64,000 nucleotides of DNA from Porpolomopsis calyptriformis. Its lineage: Eukaryota > Basidiomycota > Agaricomycetes > Agaricales > Hygrophoraceae. The DNA is taken from the NCBI GenBank assembly GCA_951640195.1, contig OX621165.1, positions 1,984,001-2,048,000 on the forward strand. The letters are read 5' to 3'. A model generated the notes under the pieces. That model had not been told where the DNA came from and searched no databases. It saw only the letters and a list, made by a program, of their open reading frames with translations. Position numbers and translations under genes: made by a program. Shown here piece after piece: positions 32,660-44,617 of this stretch (position 1 is the stretch's first letter; the number at the start of each line of letters is the position of its first letter).

Positions 32660-34720
32660 TACAATGACCCTCTTTCGAGATCAACCTTTTCAGCTACCAT
32701 CTGAGATCAAGAACCTTCCTTTTCCTCTGATCTTGAAGAAACACTAGCTGTTCCCACCCCCACTCCCCTAGGACTATGAACTTGATTAAGAATAAGAGGA
32801 CTCTTCTCTTCATCTTCAACTTCAGCAACACGACCCATCCATCAATGAGCTACTACTCCACTAGGATGATATGGTTCCCTTTACTCCCAACTTTCTTCTG
32901 TGACACCGTTAACTGCTCCAATACCCTCAATATCTACTGATATATCAGGAACATCCACCAATGCCCCCACCAACCCCTCCATGGCTATCACAACTTTGAT
33001 GGCTACTATTCACTAGCTTGAGCAGACTATTGCTCAGCAGACTCAGCTAATCACCCAACTCCAGCAACAACAGCAGCAACCTCAACCTCCTCAACCCTCT
33101 CAGCCTCCTCAACAACCTCCCTTGCCCTAACAACCCACTCCTCCCCCTATCAAGATTGCAAAACCCAATGAATATGATGGGTCTGTGGCCAAATGCCTAA
33201 ACTTCATTCAGGCTTGTCATCTAGTCCTTGACAACAGCCCATAGTCTGACAGACAGAAAATTACTTATGTCCTGTCATTTATGAAGATTGGTGTCACCCA
33301 ATCATGGGCCTGACAACAGACTCAAGATTTCAATTGCAACCAATGGGTTGGAGCCAACTACAAGGATTTTATGGAGTTCATTGAGGACAGCATTGGAGAT
33401 ATTGATACCAAGGTGATAGCACAGATCAAGATTCAAAAGGTAACTCAAGGATCTTCCACTGTAGACAATTATAATGTACAATTTGGAGCCCTTGTGGATG
33501 AAACCAGATTTAATGATGACACACTCAAAGTTTTCTACCAAAACAGCCTTAACCTAGGGATACTTGAAAAAATCTTTGCCCTTGATCCCATCCCTGCCAC
33601 CCTCAACACATGGAAGAGAAAAGCTTCCATTTTCAACTGACAATGTCTCAAGCTCGCACTTGAGCATTATGCTGCTCCCCAGAGTAACTACTACACTCCC
33701 AGGGAGACCATGGCTCGACCAGCAACTTGAACTCCCTCCTCTGCTCCTATCAAACAGGAGACAACTTCCTCATCATCAATATCATGAGTTCCACAAGGAA
33801 ACTGCTATCGCTGCAGAGAACCAGGTTATTGGGTGAACAAGTGTCCCAATTCCCCTCTCACCTCTTCTTCATCAGTGTGCCCATCGAGTGGTACCTCTGC
33901 CAGAAAACAAGGAAAACTATATGCAGGATGAGGTCGAGGACAAAACATATGAAATGTTGAGATGGAATAAGTCGACGAGGTAGTTTCCCCAGCTACTACA
34001 GAGGAGACTATCCAAGTAGTGAACAACTGTGGGATCGATCACTGGCTAAAGGAGAGAAAAGCTCAGCTCATCAAGGAACTGAAAGAACAGGGTTTTTGAA
34101 GAGTCTGAACATTTTACCTGCTATTACAGACATATCTACTCAAGAATGTATCACCACCCCATGCAATCTATTTCGAATTCTTGGTACTCTTGAAGAAGGC
34201 AATCTTGGACTCATTCTGGATGTTTGGATTGAAGCTACCAACACTGGTCAACATGTTCTGGCCACTGCTCTGGTTGATAGTAGAGCCTCTGGAAATTTTG
34301 TGGACGAATCCTTTGCAACTCACCACAATTTTACTTTAACACAATTAGAAACCCCAATCCCCATACAGAATGCTGATGGATCTGAAAACTGAAGTGGACC
34401 CATTGAGAACGATATTGATATTTGGTTAGAGGCTCCTGGAGGACACAATGAACAGATCTGATTAGAAGTGACTGATCTTGGATCTAAGATGGATATTATC
34501 CTCAGCTTCCCATGGCTCAAAAAGCACAATCCCAACATTGATTGGAAAGAGGCAACACTGGCCCTAGATGGCAAAGAGATCCTCCATCAATGGATAGTCG
34601 GCCATGCAGAGTCACTGGGAATGGAATTGGTCATGCTGGCTATGAATTGATGCGTATCGAAGTCAGATGAATCCTGAGCCAGCATGGTGGAAGAAGATAT
34701 GTGAAAGTTTGTACCAGAGG
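32660..34720 (+). pseudogene. element D1 gag and protease (5' part of pol)
   Basis: A heavily stopped gag. A Gln-rich stretch near 33040-33130 precedes capsid-like KIAKPNEYDGSVAKCLNFI (33155-33215) and VDNYNVQFGALVDETRFNDD. The knuckle region near 33800 is degraded. The protease is at 34085-34680; the expected DSG reads DSR (VDSRASGNFVDESFA). The frame is cut at 34724 by element E and resumes after 41185. Confidence 0.8.
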
Positions 34721-34724
34721 TATA

Positions 34725-34980
34725 TGTTACATCCCAGTTCCAACGAACTCCAATGAATTCTGATGAACTCCGATAATTCCAACAACTCTGAACACTCTGT
34801 ACTTTTCACATGTTTCTTACTTATGATGTCCTCTGTCATCACTATGTCTCAGATATAATTATCTAGCAGGTATATAAGTACTGCGTTTTTTCCCTGTATC
34901 TGTAGACAGAATATCGACTAAGTCCCATTGTTTATCCAACTCCGATCTCTGAAATCAACTCCGAAACTTCGGACCTAATA
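34725..34980 (+). repeat. 5' LTR of element E
   Basis: 256 bp. It opens with tandem degenerate copies of a roughly 10-bp unit, aactccgatg. TATA box tatataag at 34871; predicted start agacagaatat at 34904-34914. Confidence 0.93.
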
Positions 34981-34982
34981 GT

Positions 34983-34993
34983 ATATTCTGTCT
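34983..34993 (+). other. self-priming primer site of element E
   Basis: atattctgtct, two bases after the LTR, is the exact reverse complement of agacagaatat (34904-34914), which starts 33 nt after the TATA box. Confidence 0.75.
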
Positions 34994-35015
34994 CTAGCTC
35001 AGGTTTTTATTCACA

Positions 35016-36308
35016 ATGACACAACGTACTCTTGAACGTTTTACAGGATTTTCAACTAGAAGTCGATTATCTCTGACCAACTCCAAAACAAGTCCTGTGT
35101 CTCCGACTACGCGTATATCTGAAAGGCTTCCTACTGCTTTTCATGATTGAGAAAATCCGTTATGACCTGTAACTCCACAGACTACTCAAGGTCAAACATC
35201 AACTTCAGTTGAAGAGACACCTCAAGTCCAGCCAGCTCAGGAAGCTCCGGAACAGGAGACAGCTGAAGAGAGATTGATCATGGCTTTTCAAAATATTGCC
35301 ACCATTGCTCAAGCTTCTTCTGGAGCCAAACCTGCAAAATCCAAAGTCCGAGAGCCTGATCCTTTTGACGGCTCCGATCTGATGAAACTCCAACCTTTCC
35401 TGGTTCAACTTCAATTGAATTTCAAGGATAGGCCTTCTGCATTTACTTCTGATGAAGCTAAGGTCAATTATGTTATGTCGTTTCTAAAGGGAATGGCGTT
35501 ATCTTTATTTGAACCTTACCTTTTGGAGACTATTCCTAACCCTCCGTTGTTCCTCTCGGACTTCTCGGAGTTCTGCTCCGAGTTACAGGACCAATTCGGA
35601 CCTTTGGATCCAATAGGAACTGCCAAAGCGGAATTGGAATCTTTGAAGATGTTCGATAATCAATGGATCGCCAAATATATTGTGCACTTCAACAGGCTAG
35701 CGGTTCAAGTCCAATGGGACATCAGAGCACTGCAGCATATCTTTTACCATGGTCTTCCAGATCGAATCAAGGATCAAATGTCTCAAGTCGGAAAACCAGC
35801 CACATTGGTAGCTATGAAGGAGTTAGCTCAAACGATTGATGTTAGGTATTGGGAATGTAAAGGAGAGCTTAAGCGGGACTCCAGTCGTGCTCTGGCACCT
35901 CTGACGAATGCTCCTAAACCGTCTTCAACTCCAACAACACCTTCTACTTTCAAGAAAACTCCTATGAAATCCACTCTGACTACCTCAACTCCGAAGCGTC
36001 CTGACCTCTCCGATAAACTCGGAAAAGACAGAAAGCTTACTCCAGCCAAATGAAAATGTCATTTGGATAATAACTTGTGTATGTTTTGTGGATCCCCAGG
36101 TCATATGGCAAAGGAATGTCCACAGTCAGGTTCCTCTGCTTCAAAGAAGGCTTCTGGACATGCCACTATTGTTACCAATCCACCCACTCAGGAATCCCCT
36201 ACTCCTATTCCGAGCGCCCCTCTGGCCGCTCCAGAAAAACAGGAGGCAGTCCACATGAGACGCGGAATGTGGACTGCATTGAAACCGTTCCTGCATCTTC
36301 TATTGTAA
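35016..36308 (+). pseudogene. element E gag
   Basis: One frame from ATG 35016 (MTQRTLERFTGFSTRSRLS) to TAA 36306-36308, with a few TGA codons near 35146, 35161 and 36052. The capsid-like domain (VREPDPFDGSDLMKLQPFL, DLSEFCSEL-type segment, MSQVGKPATLVAMKELA) is followed by a Thr/Pro-rich linker and the knuckle CMFCGSPGHMAKEC at 36079-36120. It overlaps the pol frame, which lies in -1 relative to gag. Confidence 0.88.
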
Positions 36309-39300
36309 AGCTCAACGCTTCCGTTCCTTGCTCTGATTCCTTTTTGATCACTTTATTTATCGATTCGTTATCTATTCTGACTCTTATCGATTCAGGATCC
36401 ACGCATTGTTTCTTGGACTGTGACTTTGTCCATCGAAACAAACTCAAAACATCTGCGCTTCCTCCGAAGCAACTCCAATTATTTGATGGATCTCAAGGGA
36501 GAACCATTGATGTGGGAGTTATCCTCCCTGTCTAATTTCCATCTGGAGAAACTCTAGATATTGAGTTTTTGGTCACTCCATTGGATGCATCATGTTCTGC
36601 TGTTCTTGGATTCAACTGGCTTACCCGCTACAATCCATTGATTGACTGGGTTACAAGCAGTATTTCATTTGGGACACCAAAACTGATGTATTCGTCTTCG
36701 TCATCGACACCTATGCCCTCCGAGGCAACTCCGTTTGACCCTCCAGCTCCAATTCCAGCTCCGACTTCACTTCCTCCTGTGTCCATCATTTCGGCAGCCG
36801 CATTTGTACATGCTAGCAAGCAAGAAGGATCTCAGTCCTTTGTTCTTCAAGCTGCTGATATTTCAAAAGCACGTTCTGTCAATATCTCCGATGTTCCTCC
36901 GGACCCTACGTTTTATGTGAAAGTTCCTCCGGAATATCATGACTATGCTGATGTTTTCAGTGAAGGGAAATCTAAATGTCTTCCTCCTCATTGTTATAGC
37001 GATCACCATATTGATCTAGAGGAGGGTACGACACCTCCACTGGGATGCATCTATTCTCTTTCTGTTGCAGAATAAGAAGCCCTTCGTATATTCTTGGATG
37101 AGCACCTTAGAAAAGGTTGGATATGTTCCTCCAGATCTCCGGGCAGTGCTCTGATCGTTTTCATCCGCAAGAAAGATGGTTCCTTACGTTTATGCGTGGA
37201 CTATCAAGGCATCAATAAAATCACCAAGAAAGATCATTACCCACTTCCGCTCATCTCCAATCTCCTAGACCATGCCAGTAAAGGTCGTATCTACACCAAA
37301 ATTGAACTGTGAATTGGATACTTCAATGTACGAATCGCGGAAGGGGATGAATAGAAAACCACTTTCCATACCAGGTATGGTGCTTTCGAATTCTTGGTTA
37401 TGCCCTTAGGTCTATGCAATGCCCCATCAACATTTCAACGTTTCATGAACGAGATTTTCTCTGACCTCTCCGATATCTCCGTTGTAGTATATCTTGACGA
37501 TATCCTTATCTACTCAGATAACATTGCGGATCACCGGAGACATGTCCGCGAAGTGCTCTGAAGACTCCGACTTAACAGTCTTTTCGGAAAACTGGAGAAA
37601 TGTTTCTTCTATCAAGATACGATTGAATACCTTGGATTTATCCTTTCCCCTGGTGGAATTACCATGGACCCTGCCAAAGTTCAAATTATCCTAGATTGGC
37701 TAGAACCATGGAAAATCAAGGATGTCCAGTCGTTCTTAGGTTTTGGAAATTTCTATAGGCGTTTTATTAACAACTACTCAGGATTGGTATCTCCACTTAC
37801 ACGATTGACCAGGAAAAACGTTCCGTGGAATTTCGATACTCAATGCAAATTCGTGTTTGAATCTCTGAAGTGGGCCTTCACTTCCGCTCCTGTTCTTGTC
37901 AATTTCACTCTGGGATCACGTCTGGTAGTAGAAACAGATGCCTCCAATTACGCTATAGCAGGCATCTTATCAACTTATGCTGAAGATGAATCATTACATC
38001 CCATCGCGTTCTACTCTCGGACTTTAACTCCGCCGGAGTTGAACTATGATATCCATGACAAGGAGCTATTAGCCATTCACGATAGTTTTCACAACTGGTG
38101 TCATTACCTTGAAGGCTCTTCTGACCCAGTCGACGTTGTCACTGATCACAAGAATTTGGTATACTTTTCTACAACTAAACTCCTGTCACGGCGTCAGGCT
38201 CATTGGTCTGAATTTTTGTCGGGCTTTAATCTGGTCATTCGTTTTCGCCCTGGAAAACTCAGAGCAAAACCAGACTTCTTAACTCGTCGATATGACATAA
38301 ATCCTAAAGAGGGAGATAGCAACTACGCCAGTATCAATCCTCAGAACCTCCGACTGGTTTTTACCTCAGAGCAACTGGCTTCGTCCCTATGAGCTTTATC
38401 CTTATTGGATCCAGTGTTAAAGGCTGCATTCGTTATGGATGTAGATTCCCTCCACTCAAAAATTCAGAATTCACTTCGTGATGATCCAGTGGCTATGGAG
38501 CACCTAAAGGTTGCGGAGTCCAACTCCGATGCCAACTCCGATCTCCGATGGACTATCGACACCTCTGGTTTCCTTTGTCACAATGGTCATATCTATGTGC
38601 CCGACGTAGATGACTTACGACTTCAAATTTTGCGTATGAAGCATGATCATCCAATTGCTGGTCATTTTGGTCAAAACAAAACACTTGAATTGATCTGATG
38701 AGAATACACATGGCCGGAACTCCGGACCTTTGTAAAGGACTACTGTAACTCCTGTACTATGTGCGCTAGGTCTAAAGTCCCTCGCCATCGGCCTTATGGT
38801 TTGCTCAAGCAACTCCCAATTCCGGAGAAGCCTTGGAATTCCATCTCCATGGATTTCATTGAGCAACTCCCTAACTCCAATGAATTCTCTGCTATTCTTG
38901 TTGTTGTTGATTGATTCTCCAAACAAGCTATTTTCATACCAACCTTCGACACCATCACTGCTTCTCAGCTTGCTCAACTTTTCCTTGTCCATGTATTCTC
39001 CAAACATGGAGTTCCCTCACATGTCACCTGTTACTGAGGCTCGGAGTTCGTCTCCCGCTTTTTCCAGTCATTGGGTAAAGTCCTTAACATGCATCTCCAT
39101 TTTACCTCCAGGTATCATCTGGAAGGTGACAGACAAACCGAATGAGTCAATCAAACCTTGGAGCAATACCTACAGATGTATTGTAACTATCAACAAGACA
39201 ACTGGTCCCATCTCCTGGCTATTGCGGAATTCACATATAACAACGCTCCGAATGCTACTACTGGGATATCCCCTTTTTTCACCAACAAGGGTTATCATCC

Positions 39301-39925
39301 AAATATTTCAGTACACCCTGAGCGTGATCTTACTTCCATTCAAGCCAGAGAACTAGCTGTTGATTTGGATGAACTCCACTCCGAACTCCGAAATACCATC
39401 TCCGAAGCTCAAAAGCGTTATCAGCACTACGCTGACTTAAAGTGCATTCCAGCCCCTGATTTCAAAATAGGAACTCAAGCCTTTGTAAAGGCCAAGTTTT
39501 TCCGAACTACCAGACCCTCCAAGAAACTCTCGGAGAAGAACTTAGGTCCTTTTGAGGTCATTGCCCAAGTTGGAACCCATTCCTATACTCTCCGTTTGCC
39601 TAGTTCCATGAAAGCTATCCATCCTGTCTTTCATGTATCACAGTTGGAACCAGCCTCACCAAATACGATTCCGAACTGAGTACAACCTCCGCCTCCTCCG
39701 GTAATCATAGATGGAGAACCGGAGTTCTAGATCTCCGAAATCCTAGACTCGAAAATTGATAATAGGCGTCACTTATGCAAATTATTGTATTTGGTTCGTT
39801 GGGAAGGCTATGAAGGTACCAATGAAGAAACTTCATGGATCCTCGCTACTGAGCTAGGACATGCTTTGGAACTCGTCTCGGAGTTCCACTCAGCTTATCC
39901 AGAGAAACCCGGACCTGACTATTGA
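36240..39925 (+). pseudogene. element E pol: protease, RT, RNase H, integrase, chromodomain
   Basis: Protease LIDSGSTHCFLD near 36387 (DSG intact). RT 37080-37560 with FIRKKDGSLRLCVDYQGIN and [12 protein letters not shown] (YLDD intact). RNase H 37930-38290 (VETDASNYAIAGIL). Integrase zinc finger near 38640-38770 (HDHPIAGHFG.., CNSCTMC). Core 38850-39250 with stops. Chromodomain 39740-39860 (EILDSKIDN.., YLVRWEGYEGTNEETSW), stop TGA 39923-39925. Most internal stops are TGA at presumed Arg codons. Confidence 0.88.
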
Positions 39926-39959
39926 TTTCTTTCGCTCTTATTTATCCTTTCCTTCGATT

Positions 39960-39978
39960 AAAAAAAAAAAAAAAAAAA
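39960..39978 (+). repeat. A-tract between element E pol and its antisense gene
   Basis: Nineteen consecutive A on the plus strand, 35 bp after the pol stop codon and 13 bp before the end of the antisense frame. Confidence 0.9.
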
Positions 39979-39990
39979 CAAAAACATTAT

Positions 39991-40759
39991 TTATTCCATT
40001 GAAGGGAATATTTCTACATCCCTTATGGGTAATTCCTCCTCCGATTCCTCCAAACTTTCTCCACTCTCTCCACTGTCCTTATACTCCCCATCTAACAACT
40101 CCTCAGTCCTCTCCATAGACTCCCTCATTCTCTTCATCTCCATTCTCATCTTCCTCATCTCCCCCCGAACTCCTTGCAGCTCCTCCCTCAAATTCGCCAT
40201 CTCCAACAACTCCGCATTTCCCCATTGCCTTTTTCCGCCGTGCTCCAGTTCCTGTGGTGCTCTGGACGCATTTCCTTTTTGCTGGTTCTTCCCCAACCCA
40301 GCATTTGGCCTTCACCTGTTGGCAGGTGGTACAACTCCAGGCCTTCCCCTGTCCAGTCGGCCACACACACCCCTCTGTGCTCCCTTTCTTGACGCAAGGC
40401 TCGCATGGAGCCCTCCTAAACGAACTCTGGTCAACTCCAGAATAAAGCGGATAACAAAAAGGAAATACTTACAGTCATCTGATCAAGGCCTCTTGCCCTG
40501 ATCTTTCCTCCGCCGCCATCTCTGCCTGCTCCGCTGGCTCCACTATTTGAGCCACCTCCTTCGCCCTCCTTGCTGCCTCCCTTTTTGCAGCCTTAGCTGC
40601 CTTTCTAGCTGCCAGTCGTTCCTCTGCCAACCAACACTCTTCCTCCGCCCTCCGGGCCTCCTCTGCTTCCTCTGCTTCCTCGCGCTCTCATTGTTCTTCA
40701 TTTTCGAGCAGGACTTGGAGCTGTGCAAGTTGAGCTTGGATTTCATCGCGAGTGGGCAT
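39991..40759 (-). pseudogene. antisense accessory gene of element E: coiled coil with Zn2Cys6-like cysteine array
   Basis: Opposite strand to pol. ATG 40759-40757 (MPTRDEIQAQLAQLQVLL) is preceded 32-42 nt upstream by a TATA-like run (40800-40791). Exon 1 is about 90 codons of Glu/Arg/Ala-rich coiled coil with TGA after ENEEQ and near its end. The intron has a GTAAGT donor at about 40475 and TTTAG acceptor at about 40418. Exon 2 gives cysteines spaced C-x2-C-x8-C-x11-C-x2-C-x6-C (CEPC..C..CTTC..C), then a basic patch. A frameshift near 40260-40240 switches to a second coiled coil (LREELQGVRGEMRKMRMEMK) and an acidic end (LEESEEELPIRDVEIFPSME). The architecture is the same as the antisense gene in element B, in an unrelated Gypsy family. 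Not recognised by name; DNA binding is inferred. Confidence 0.62.
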
Positions 40760-40928
40760 TGTTAATGAAGAAGAGTGATCCACCGGACCTTATTATATAT
40801 GTTCCGATTTCAAACTCCGATGATTCTCCGAAATCCGCCACATTCCGAAACTCTGATTTCTTGGTTGTTACCAAATATGGTCAAGTCCAATATGCGGTCT
40901 CGAGGGCTCGCCCTTAAGAGGGAGATAC

Positions 40929-41184
40929 TGTTACATCCCAGTTCCGATGAACTCCGATGAATTCCGATGAACTCCGATAATTCCAACAACTCCGAACACT
41001 CCGTACTTTTCACATGTTTCTTACTTATGACGTCCTCTGTTGTCACTATGTCTCAGATATAATTATCTAGCAGGTATATAAGTACTGCGTTTTTTCCCTG
41101 TATCTGTAGACAGAATATCGACTAAGTCCCATTGTTTATCCAACTCCGATCTCTGAAATCAACTCCGAAACTTTGGACCTAACA
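40929..41184 (+). repeat. 3' LTR of element E
   Basis: 256 bp, same length as the 5' copy; most differences are CpG in this copy and TpG or CpA in the other. Confidence 0.93.
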
Positions 41185-44100
41185 GTATACTGGAAAGACT
41201 ACTCTAGTGTCTTTGCCAAAGAATCCTTCAACCACCTTCCACCACATTCAGAATTCAACCACGCTATAGAACTGGATGAAACCTTCAAACCAGTCAAAGG
41301 CACGAAATATGTGATGTCCCCTCTTGAGATGGATCACTTATACAAATTCATCAATGAAAACCTATCTACTGGACGAATACAAACTTCCAAGTTGAAACAA
41401 GTCTCTCCATTCTTTTTTGGAAAGAAAGCTGAAGAAGTGAATGCTAAAGGTAAAAGTGCTGGCTTATGCCCTATCGAAGATTATTGCTACCTCAATGACC
41501 ATACAGTCCCTAACCATTATCCCCTTCCCCTCCTTCACCAAATACTCCAGCAACTGAAACTCCTAACAGCATCTCTGTTTACGGTCATGGATATCTGATG
41601 GGGATTCAATAACATCAGGATCAAGGAAGGTGACAAATGGAAAGCCATGTTTATCACTGAAGCAGGCACCTTCGAACCCACTGTAATGTTCTTTGGTTTA
41701 CGAAACTCCCCAGCTACCTTCCAATGGATGATCAACACAAGATTCAAAGAAGTTCTGGACTCTGGAAACATTTTCATCTACATTGACGATGTGCTTGTTT
41801 GTGGAGATGATTTACAAGAACTGCAATACTGGACCTTCAAAACTCTGGACATCATGAAGAAACATGGACTCTTATACAAACCTGTCAAATACCAGTTTGA
41901 GAAGGAAGAAGTCATCTATCTCGGAGTAGTCCTATCCAAAGGATGAATCACCACCAATCTGAAGAAGGTTGATACCATTATGTCCTGGCCTATTCCTGAA
42001 ACAGTGAAACAACTCCAATCCTTCTTAGGTAGTGCAAATTTCCGGTGAAGATACATCAAGGGTTTTTCCAAAGTCGCTACCCCTCTCTACAAACTCTTGC
42101 ATAATAAAACTGTGTGGGAATGGACCCCTTGAAGATAAGAAGCTTTTGACAATATCAAATCCCTCTTGATGAATGCACCCATCCTCCATATTCCTGATTG
42201 AGATCTCCCTTATTGTCTGGAGACTAATGCCTCTATCATAGGGATTGCAGGAATACTTTCCCAGCTTCACGATGGACACTGGAAACCTGTTGGCTATCAC
42301 TCAAGATCTACCTCCCCTGCTGAAAAGAACTACCCAACCCATGATTTAGAGCTCCTAGCGATCATTGATTCCTTCAAACAATGGCGTCATCTCCTTGAAG
42401 GAGTAAGACACGATACCCTCATCAGAATGGATAGTTTGGCTTTAAGATATTTCTCCAAAAATCTTCATCTATTGAATTGCCAGACTCATTGGTCTGAATA
42501 TCTGTCCAGGTTTGGGTTCAAAATTGAGTATGTTCCAGGGAGGAAGAATGAAGCCGATGGCCTGTCTAGATACCCAGATTACTTACCCAGTGTCAAAGCC
42601 AACATGGAGAATGAAGTTCTGATAGCATGCAACTGATGGATTAATTCAATTGTCAAGTTGTCAAATCCAAGTTTTCTTTCTAGATTACACTTCAAAATCC
42701 CACTCCCACAGAAGATCCAAAATAAACTTGAGGATGCCTCTCTCACTTGGACCCAAGCAGATAGGCTTGTATATGTTGAAGGTCAAATAGTGGTGCCAGA
42801 GGAAGTATCTTTGCACACAGACATTATACGACTGTCCCATGCCTACCCCCATGCTGGTCACCCTGGCATTGAGAAGATGAAAGAACTCATTCTTCATAAC
42901 TTTATTTAGGATGGTGCCCCACAAGACATTACCAATTACATTCGATCCTGTCCAGCTTGTCAACAAAACAAGAATTTCCCTTCAAAACCATCAGGATTGC
43001 TCCAACCTATACCCCCTTCTACAGAACCATGGAAAGAGATCACTGTTGATCTTATCATTGAACTCCCCAAGTCACAAGGCTATGATACTGTAATGGTCAT
43101 TGTCAATCACTTCACTAAATGAGCCCATTTCATTCTGACAACTTCCAATCTCTCATCAGAAGGTGCTGCAAAACTCTTTTGGAATCACATCTGGAAACAT
43201 CATAGATGGCCCCAAAAGGTTATATCCGATCGTGGAGTGCAATTTGCATTGAAATTCACAAAAGCTCTCAACAACTCCTTAGGAATCATCTCCAGTCTCT
43301 CCACTGCATACCTGTTATAAACTGGTTGTTTGGAACACATTTTACTTCAGGTGTTCTGTCCCAAGAGATAAAGGTATGGTTCCAAGTCCTTGTTATGAGT
43401 AGCTAATGAGGAATCAGACTTAGAGTCTGATACATACAAGAAGTACCCTTTATATACTGACTACTTATCTGTGTGAGTCAGTGCAATATAACATGTGCTA
43501 GAGATAAGAATAAGTCATCATGATTGATGGCAAATCATAAAGGGATGAAACATGAATGGAAATGAAATGTGTCTGCATATGGATAAAGTAGTGGGGAATC
43601 CCAAAGAAAGGTTATGGGGAATCCCAAAGAGAAGTTGTGGGGAATCCCAAGATACGATAAGAGTTTACATGGAGATAAGATAAAGGAAAGAAGAAAAATT
43701 GCGACTGTGACAATACCATCCCCAAACAGATGGTCAAATAGAATGTACCAATCATGAACTTGAGGTTTACCTACGTTTCTACACCAACTTCATGCAGGAC
43801 GACTGGTCAGAATGGCTCACTTCTGCCAAATTTGCCTACAACAACCAACAACACTCTGCAACCTCACAATCACCTTTCTATATGGAATACCGATGTCATC
43901 CCCATCTCCCAACAACTATTCCAGATTAGAGTAATGTACCAGCAGCCAACACCTTTCACAAACATCTCACACGTGCACAGCAAAACACTGAATGATCTTT
44001 ACTAAAAACAATGGAATCAATGAAGAAGTATGCTGATCGCAAATGGAGACTCTCGCCCTCCTATGAAGAAGGAGACCTAGTTTGGTTGGACACCAAGAAT

Positions 44101-44505
44101 ATCAAGACAATAAAACCTTCAAAGAAGCTCAATAATTGACGGACCAGACCATTCAAGGTTCTAAAGAAGATATCGGACCTTGCTTATCTGATTGACATCC
44201 CTGGAACATGGAGGCTGCATCTAGTCTTTCACATTTCACTTCTAAGACTTAACGTCAAGAATAAATCGCTCCACCCTGCTGTTATTGACATATCACGGCC
44301 TCCTCCTGATCTGATTGAAAATGAAGAAGAATACAAGGTCAAATCCATATTACAACATTCCAGAGCTAAACAATGATGAAAATACATGGTCAAATGGAAA
44401 GGCTATCCAATTGAAGAAGCCACTTGGGAAGATCAATCAAACATTTTACGACATGCCAAGGAAATTGTGAAGACATATGAAGACTCAATTCAAATGGCAA
44501 CTTGA
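41185..44505 (+). pseudogene. element D1 pol after the E insertion: RT, RNase H, integrase, chromodomain
   Basis: Continues the frame cut at 34724 (VYWKDYSSVFAKESFN). RT spans 41370-41950 with CPIEDYCYLND and FIYIDDVLVCGDD (YIDD intact, but a TGA after FTVMDI). RNase H 42210-42590. Integrase zinc finger 42835-42965 (SHAYPHAGHPG.., CPACQQNK). The core is interrupted at 43313-43712 by a solo LTR. Chromodomain 44330-44450 (EYKVKSILQHSRA, YMVKWKGYPIEEATWE). Many TGA stops. Confidence 0.85.
43313..43712 (-). mobile_element. solo D-type LTR in the integrase of D1
   Basis: 400 bp, inverted relative to D1, TGTTATAAAC...GTGACA. Perfect TSD atacc at 43308-43312 and 43713-43717. It carries three ggggaatccc units. 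Confidence 0.93.
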
Positions 44506-44617
44506 TTCCATTCATTCATTTGTCATCATACCATCTGCCAAGAATTGACCTCTATTTTTAGAATCACTCCTTATAAACTATGAAGATATCTCCACTTTCC
44601 TTCACAACAATTTCACT

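Larger units (their letters stand above)
34725..41184 (+). mobile_element. Ty3/Gypsy chromovirus E with antisense accessory gene
   Basis: 6,460 bp with 256-bp LTRs (34725-34980 and 40929-41184), TGTTACATCC...CCTAACA (left copy TAATA), and a perfect TSD gtata at 34720-34724 and 41185-41189. Order: LTR, self-priming site, gag 35016-36308, pol to 39925, a 19-A tract, an antisense gene (40759-39991), polypurine tract aagagggaga (40916-40925), LTR. The word ctccga recurs throughout. Confidence 0.95.
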
